This document shows, in pieces, positions 56,985 through 64,000 of a DNA stretch of 64,000 nucleotides. The notes under the pieces were generated by a model. That model did not search any database and had not been told where the DNA came from. It was given only the letters and a program-made list of their open reading frames with translations. The DNA lies in the NCBI GenBank assembly GCA_964036665.1, contig OZ038530.1:4278001-4342000 (forward strand), read 5' to 3'. The translations under genes and the position numbers were made by a program. How positions within the stretch are numbered: the stretch's first letter is position 1; each line of letters begins with the position of its first letter. This stretch comes from Gordius sp. MW1 (taxonomy: Eukaryota; Nematomorpha; Gordioida; Gordea; Gordiidae).

Positions 56985-57400
56985 TTATGGACACGATAAC
57001 GAGCGACGGACAACCATCTCCTTGGTGTTTGCTAAAGAAACAACCAGGGAATTTAAGCGCCTGTCTGGATATAGTTTAAGGTCACCATCACCAAGCGAAA
57101 AACGGTATACATGGAGCTGAATGTTACAGGCACCCCACCGCTAGATGACCATCTAAAGTACCCTAAAGTAAACAGGTTTACATACCTCGGCTCAATGCCA
57201 CATTAAGAGGGAAGGTTGCGCAATAGAAGTCAATGCCCCGATCCAAAAAGGATGGCTTAAATGGCGAAGTATATCCAGTGTTATGCGCGACAAGAAAATT
57301 CCAATATGGTTGAAGCGCAAAGCTTACAAATCCATCATGTAAATCGAAAAGAGGAGGGGACGACCTCGTTTCACGTGGAAAGGGCAAGTGGACAAATTTA
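56985..57400 (+). pseudogene. Dead RTE reverse-transcriptase fragment
   Basis: In shifting frames it shows VNRFTYLGSMPH followed by KGWLKWRSISSVMRDKKIPI and WLKRKAYKSIM. These match the post-catalytic region of RTE reverse transcriptases (FKYLGS, GW.KWR, DKKIP..LK.K.Y). Upstream PSPWCLL resembles the start of the FADD motif without the aspartates. It has multiple stops and is independent of the 52990 LINE. Confidence 0.65.
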
Positions 57401-59580
57401 TGTAAACTAAGAAGATTAATCAATACTGGCCCTTACCCGATTAAGATGGAAAAAATTCATTAAAATAAACCCCACAACTGTAGGAACAATTACTTGATAA
57501 AGAGAAAGAAAAAGGTAAGCAACATTGTGAATTTCAATTTTTCAAATCTTCAACCCAGCTACCTATTTTTTGATGACAGTGACTTTAAACAATTTTAAAT
57601 TATTTTGATAAGGAGCATTTAATTCCTTATTTTTGTATAATTTACTATTTATATCATTTTTTCACGTACAGAGGACTTTATAATTTGTTAAAATTTTAGG
57701 CCTACACTCAGCAGGTCCAATGTCTTTTGCAATTTTGCTTACTCGATGGTGCCCAAGTCCAAACAAAGTAAAAGTAGATAATAACTTTAAAAAAATTTCC
57801 TTTATAAATGAGACAGAAATAATTTTATTTAATGCCAAGTTGGGCTTGAATAGTAGTAGCTAATGTAAGAATAGTTAAAACCTATTTTAAAAAAAAATAT
57901 TAAAGCCAATTTTCAATTATTCAATCAAATTTTAAAATAGTAAGGATGAATTGGGATAGGAGACTAAAATTTAAACATTATTAAATTAATATCAAATTGT
58001 CAGAACAAGAGCAAATTTGAATGACATAAATGTTTTATCTAATGTAAAATATCCTATTCTGTGGTATGCCAAATTTCCAATATTAACATTCAATGGGTTG
58101 TATACAAAGTTAATTAGAAAAAAATGCTTGAGTAAGTCAAAATTTAAATTTAATTGTGAACTAAAAACTATTGTTAATAAAAAAACACCTAAAATTTTTT
58201 ATTACAAAATTTCAAACAATCTGCTAACAAAGTTTAATACTACTTACTTATATAAAATCAGGAGATATTTGAATAAGACATTTGTCAATGTGAATTGTAT
58301 ATTTCAATTAATCTGATACGCAAAATCATAAAAACCCAATTTCTACCCACTCAATTACCTTTTAGTAGTAATTTTAAAATCCCCCAAAACATTTTAATCC
58401 TAATATATAAAAACCATCTAACCCAAAATTATTTTTTTAAACGCCAGATAATTTGAAATAAAATCAGTTATACACCTGAATAAATTTATAACTTTAATTA
58501 GATTCTATTATATTATAATGTATAATAAAAATTAAAAAAAAGTAGTAAATTATACAAGAAAAATTATTTAAAGAATTCTTATGAATAAATGTGACCAAAA
58601 CATAAAAAATTAAAACATTAGTATAAATTTCCTGTATCTCTATGATTATTTCCAATTGCAAATTAATTATAACGGTTTATAGTAAGTTGGTGCCTATTCA
58701 ATCAACAGTTCATGTGTGACTAATGAATATAAAATTAATCAAATAAATATGCCTCAGCCTTAGAAAAATGTAAAACAAATTAATTCCACAAAATTCTATA
58801 CTTGCTTTATATAAATTTTATTCCTTATTAAAATATATTCAAGCATAAATATTTATATGATTTATATATTGTTTGTAAAATGTACTAAAAGTTTATTGTA
58901 TATTTGATATAATAAAAGTACCAAGATCTCTAATGTTACGGAAAGTAATTAAAACTTGAAGACGCCAATGTAGGAAAATATAAACAAATTGCAACTCTAA
59001 ATATATGTCAATATGGTACATCACAAACAAGATACATGTCAAATTACGGACTAACAGGTGTTATCAATTCGCCGAAAACCAACATGCCGAATATAACCTG
59101 AGACCTTAACCAACATCTCTCCATTATCATAAAAAGGCCCTAAATTGATTACCTTCGATAATAATTATAAAAATAACCCGAATATTAACTTATATCGAAT
59201 ATTGATTCTTGCTTAATTGTTAGGGGACATTTTTTAACATTGGGACATTCAATTCGGCAAGATGGTTTTGGGCAAGTCAACGGGCCACCAGACTAAATCA
59301 TAGACTAATAAAACCATAGACTGCCCAACAGCTTATTTTTCAGCCTTAATAAGACATTATATGAATACATAGTTTTGTCATACGCATTACTTTCCAAATC
59401 TGTGTTGGCAGGTGCATTCAAAATTACTAGAAATTCTATAATTGTGCAATATAAAATAAATACACGAACCTACACTGTATTCGATAAATAACTATTTAAT
59501 GGCAAATCTAGTTAGAATTGGAGGGTAATTATTTGGAATATAAATTTGATTATAATAATTTTTATCATAAATTAATCACG
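57401..59580. other. AT-rich DNA, no supported gene
   Basis: Contains a 99-codon open frame at 58017-58316 of Lys/Asn/Ile/Leu composition, expected by chance in such DNA. A short exon-like piece ending in LHSAGPMSFAILLTRWC (about 57700-57760) follows TTTTAG, with no identifiable family. Confidence 0.5.
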
Positions 59581-59588
59581 TGTACCTT

Positions 59589-59848
59589 CATTGGCGTAGG
59601 GGGTGGTGGTTTTCGGGTTAGAACTCTCCCATGATTTTCAACTTATATAATTTTTATATTGTATTGTGTGTTTAATAAAAATAAATATTTGTTGGAATTT
59701 TACTTTTAGTATTTATTATTTTTACGTTATTGTCACTTTAAACTTTTAGGAAAAAAACATTTTATCCAAAAAAATAGTTACAACACAAATTTCACCTTGA
59801 AAATTTTATAACCCCCCCCCCCTTGAGGAAATCCTAGTTACGCCTATG
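59589..59848. mobile_element. 260-bp MITE with 8-bp duplication
   Basis: The ends are CATTGGCGTAG and, inverted, CATAGGCGTAA. Exact 8-bp TGTACCTT duplications flank it (59581-59588 and 59849-59856). A run of 12 C precedes the right end. The size and 8-bp duplication suggest a hAT-class non-autonomous element; GGCGTAG-type ends recur at 62818 and 63300. Confidence 0.8.
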
Positions 59849-59856
59849 TGTACCTT

Positions 59857-60550
59857 AATATAATAATGCTGCCTTTATTGTTATTTTACAACTTTTAACA
59901 TGTGCAACTAGTTATCAATTCTGTAAATAATAATATTAACATTAAAAGTCACTCGCACTTTGTGGTTTATAACTCTATAGTAAACATGCAATAAACACTA
60001 TGGGCTATAATTGATGATGGTAATATCAATGGACTTCGTTTGCCTTAATTATGTTATAGTCTACTTTAAAGCTTTAGCCTGGGTTAATAAAGGGTCTCAA
60101 TTTGCTCAATTATGCAACTAGGTCAACTATAGATAAACTTATAATTTTCTAAGTCTATTTATAGTTGACAGACACAGTGAATTTGATACAATTTTCTATA
60201 CTTCGAATTTATTTATAGTTTTTTTAGTCTGACTTTAATTCATATCTCTATATTGTCAATGAGATTTCGTGTCCCGCTAAATCTTTATAAAGTTTGTATA
60301 TTAAGGTTTTTCAAAGAAAAAAAAGGTTTGCTATTTGGATTTATTCACACTTAATTAATATTTTTAATAAAATAGGCGAAAGTTTTAGTCCATATATATT
60401 TTTTTTAAAGTCTAGACGACACGAGAATTCTCGTCTAGACGAGACTAATATTTTTCTAGACCGACACGAGATCGAGATTTTCATAATAACTTCCGAGACG
60501 AGATGAAATTTTATTTTCGAGATCCGAGACGAGACGAGATCGAAACACTA
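59857..60550. mobile_element. Left-truncated copy of the CGAGACGAGAC hAT family
   Basis: Homologous to 10575-11319 over its length (shared ACTAGTTATCAATTCTGTAA and CACTCGCACTTTGTGGTTTA). It ends with the same CGAGATCGAAACACTA terminus. The left ~400 bp of the family is missing; the 260-bp MITE is inserted at or near its left edge. Confidence 0.82.
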
Positions 60551-60714
60551 TCTGCCCTCAGGACCTAAATTACTGAGGGCTGTGGTTACTAAATACTACT
60601 GGGACATAAATGATATTGCTAAGGTGTTGGTATTTTTCACTTTCTTTCTCTCGGTAGAAGAGATGAGGTCGAAATAGGTATTAGATTGGCCAATATATCC
60701 GCCGCAGTGTAGTC

Positions 60715-61560
60715 CTAACAAGCATTTAGGCCGCGAGCCCACGGGATGATTGTTACGCCGTCGGGTCTTTTAACGTCATTGGAGCTTAGGCGTGGGTTCA
60801 AGTGAGTAAGAAAAGCCGGCTTATTTAAAAATTGCCCCATTATTTTGTTTATTGTGGGATGACGGGGATGCCGTCCTTTGCTGTATTGGCAGTGTAAAGG
60901 ATGATGACCTTTTGCTAGAACGAGTTGGAGATAGAGGTGGTAGTTGAAGAGTGACACGGCAGCTGAGGCATAGGCCTTTAGCTATTCGAATTGACTTGGT
61001 GGGGCCTCGAGCCATTCGTTGCCGCTGGAGGATGCCAAATTGAAGTGAGGATTTTACAAAGATAGGTTGTTCGAGGAGAGGTAAGCTACGGAACCTGCTA
61101 TCAGTGATCCCAATCCTTTTTGGTGGTTTCAATTAGGTGAGTTAAAAAATCTTGTTTGTGGTCTTTCCAGAACTGAGGAGGCTGTCGAGGTGCGTGTCTT
61201 GGGATGAGTAAGTCGGTCGATTAGCACATCTGTAGATAAACGGGTTGAAATGAACCCTGCAAGTGAAATTATATGGGGGTGGGGGGGGGGTCGGATTCCT
61301 ATACCACCTCGCTTGGAGGAAAAGGTGGCTTGGAGCTATTTTTTTCAATAGAGTGGAGTAAGTTAATGCTAAGAAAGACGAACTAGGCGTGTAAAGCATA
61401 GTTTAGTTTTGGTATAAAAAGGGAAAAAAGCATGGTAGGGAATAAGAGGCTCCAGGGTGTGGCTTATGGAGTCGATAAAGCTGGAGAAATTCTCTAGGAT
61501 AGTTTCAATAAATTTACCATTAGTGGTGTTAATGTGCTTAAATGGTACAACCATAACCTA
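60715..61560 (-). pseudogene. Possible BEL/Pao gag remnant
   Basis: GC-richer than its surroundings, with minus-strand fragments in different frames. They are ILENFSSFIDSISHTLEPL (61500 region), then RIAKGLCLSCRVTLQLPP and KGHHPLHCQYSKG, reminiscent of the LCxxC...HH..LH zinc-knuckle region of BEL/Pao gag. Stops and frameshifts are frequent. The assignment is tentative; another decayed retroelement is possible. Confidence 0.3.
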
Positions 61561-61699
61561 TGGTAGTAGCATACATCTCGCCCATTACCCTCAGCATAAC
61601 GAGCGCATGCTGCTTAATGACTCGGTTACTAGCACTGGCAGATTAAAGTTGCTTGGCTGCTGGTTGAGTGAGATACTAAATAACCGAGTGTTTAGCAGA

Positions 61700-64000
61700 G
61701 TTGCTTGATATAAACCGTGGCATCGAGCAGGGTTGTTACTAAACATGGTTTTCAGCAAATTTAATTATAGCGTACTAGTATAGTTGGCAGCTGGCATATA
61801 ATGCTAATTAATTATACTGATTTTAATAATTTATCCATAAATGCTAATCAATATTTTTTTAAATATATACTAATCCAAAAATCATTATAAAAAATTAAAA
61901 ATATATAATAAATTAAGAACTTTGCCCCCTCCCTTTTTTTGTCTCGTTGGTTTGCCCCCCCCCCTCTTTTTTTACCCTTTTTTTCACAGGTGTAATGTTC
62001 AATTCGCGTACGTTTGATATCGCGTAAGTCAATCAAACACGTCAATCATGTATTTCTGCACTACAATTGCAAAAAAAAGATTATTATAGGCTGGTATAAA
62101 AGTCAATCAAAAATTGTGGTTTGTTATACAATAATTTTGTTAAGATTTTTTTATAAAGGTTTAACATAATATAAATTAAGCTTCATTAAATATTCAATTT
62201 TATTTTTATGGAATATTTTTTTGTTTTAATATTTTTTAAATATATTTTATTTTTTATATAAATTATATTTGTAATATATAAAAATTTTATTGTAGACAAT
62301 ATTAAGTTTTTTAAACTATTATAAACAAATTCAATTAATTTATATGTATTAAGGTTTTAAACTATTATAAAAACAGTGGGGAACTTAAATAATTATTTTA
62401 TATAATGGATCTTATAATCACTGATGATCTTAGGTGTCATATATTATTTGATTTAATCCAATCTATATAAATTTAGCTTATTAAATTTATTTTGCATCTG
62501 ATAAAGCTGTTATAATATAAAATAATGATATTGATAATATTATTTTAATAAATATATTTTTTTAGCCTTTACATATCATCTTTATTGGAAAAAGACATAT
62601 TAAAATCATGTTTTATCAAATATCATTATTAGACATTGGAAAAAGAATAATATATTTTATTTAAAGTAAATATAAAGTAGAAACAGTATATATAAAACAA
62701 CTGTGACAATTAAAAATAATTAATAAGCAACTATTATAAAATTAAAAATTATTAAAATTGTGTTGAATATATATTGCATGACTATCTATGGAATAATTAA
62801 GGGGGTAAGATCAGTGGCGTAGCTAGGGGGGGGGCCCAAGGGGCCCGGCCCCCAAGAGCAAAAACCGGGCCCCATGGCCCCCCCCCCAAGCGAAAAATCT
62901 TGGGCCCCTGGGCCCCGTACGCCATTTTTTTTTATTTTATCTTAGTTAAGAAAAAATAAGAAGATTATAATTATTTGTTTTTGAATATAACTTTTAATTA
63001 TAATATAAAGAATAAAGCCCAAATATTTGTTTAATAAATGCAATTTAACGGCTTATAGCCTAATATTAACTTTAAATGATATTAGAAATGATGATCACTA
63101 TCAAATTCTTAATAAGATTTAGTATCTTCTAAACGTATTAAAAAACCAAAAAAGTATGACACTTCACTTTTACTCTTTTGAATCTACCAATTCATTAATT
63201 GATTTCTGATTTATATTATCCTATCATAGCAGAATTAAACATAAGATTTTTGGAAATTAATTGTAATTTATATATGTCCTTAGATTAGAAGGTTTCATGG
63301 GCGTAGCCAGCATTTGAATTAGAGAGGGGCAATAATGATTTAGGGAGAAACAAAATGATTATTTTTTCAAATTTCAGCCATAATTTTAATAAATTTCAAC
63401 AAATTTTTGGATTTAGAGGGGGCGGCCCCCCCTACCCTTTTTTAAATCTTTTTTATCAGAAGTAATTAACCATTATGAACTAAAACTGCCAGATGCCAAA
63501 ATAATAATAGCAAAATTATATAATATATTATAATTCTTTACTTCGAATAAAATAAATTGCAATGATATTTTTTCACCTATTAAAATTTTGCTCTCAATAG
63601 TGTTTCTAAATTTTATTATTTTGACTAAATAATTTTAACTATCCCAATAACTTCATGTTCATGCGAAGGATCGTTCTCATTGCTAAAATGGATTAAAACT
63701 ATCTTCGTTCCATAATTGGACAAGATAGGTTATCTTCCTTAGCTTTATTGAGCTTAGAACATGACTTTATAAATGATTCGTTTGCAACACCGAGTAAAAG
63801 GAGTAATGAACTTATTAAAAGACTAATTTTGATATTAATGAAAAATTACCTGGGCTTTTAAACTTGTTTTAAACTTTTTAACACTTTCTAAATATATTAA
63901 AATATTATTAAATTTACAAAAATTCCATTGGATTTAATTTAATTGTCCATCTCACATGCTTATGGTCTAACATATCTTGCATATTTTTATGTACCAAATG
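61700..64000. other. AT-rich DNA with MITE-like scraps
   Basis: No gene. 62814-62925 is a small palindromic GC island, CAGTGGCGTAGCTAGG to CCCGTACGCCA, with GGGGCCC/GGGCCCC runs. 63298-63440 starts GGGCGTAGCCAGC and ends in a GGGGGCGGCCCCCCC block. Both look like ends of GGCGTAG-type DNA transposons. The rest is low-complexity A/T. Confidence 0.5.

Noticed and set aside
58017..58316. 99-codon plus-strand open frame as a gene
   Set aside because: Lys/Asn/Ile/Leu composition typical of random AT-rich DNA; no domain and no neighbours to support it.

Overview
The window is AT-rich eukaryotic, almost certainly animal, nuclear DNA. It holds one spliced host gene, one captured host-gene fragment, and otherwise repeats and mobile elements. 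I cannot name the species. Spliceosomal introns down to 40 nt, the standard genetic code, piggyBac, hAT, Ty3/Gypsy and RTE-like elements and low GC point to an invertebrate, but nothing seen fixes the clade.

Layout. 1-9053 is a ~340-bp satellite array that flips orientation at ~6117. 9054-12107 holds a truncated hAT-like element, a palindromic MITE, a ~110-bp minisatellite with E-box hairpins and a 1.15-kb hAT element inserted in that minisatellite. 12108-18067 is a young Ty3/Gypsy element on the minus strand, flanked by AATGT, with three nearly identical 236-bp LTRs and one in-frame stop in the protease catalytic motif. 19229-36209 is a nested stack: a long-armed foldback element (A) contains a piggyBac copy (20150-22862, TTAA duplicated), a 10.7-kb hAT-type element (C, 23340-34017, GTATGGTG duplicated) whose core is a G/C-homopolymer minisatellite, and two opposed copies of a tRNA-like-bearing element (B). 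36215-38260 is a diverged relative of the first satellite, interrupted by a 774-bp hAT element.

38376-56004 (minus strand) is an apparently intact nine-exon gene for tRNA-dihydrouridine(20) synthase (DUS2 family). Its predicted splice joins keep one frame of 519 codons including the stop. Its 14.8-kb second intron contains a large inverted repeat of a Ty3/Gypsy element whose arms enclose a 1.37-kb piece of a UPF3 (nonsense-mediated decay factor) gene, 5'-truncated, apparently intronless and carrying an internal UAG. The same intron holds a frameshifted RTE-like LINE and a 50-G run.

56005-64000 is mostly AT-rich DNA with a dead RTE fragment, a 260-bp MITE with 8-bp duplications, a truncated second copy of the CGAGACGAGAC hAT family, and a possible BEL/Pao gag remnant. 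The only functional interplay I can support is within DUS2; the rest is a record of sequential insertions whose order can be read from the nesting.
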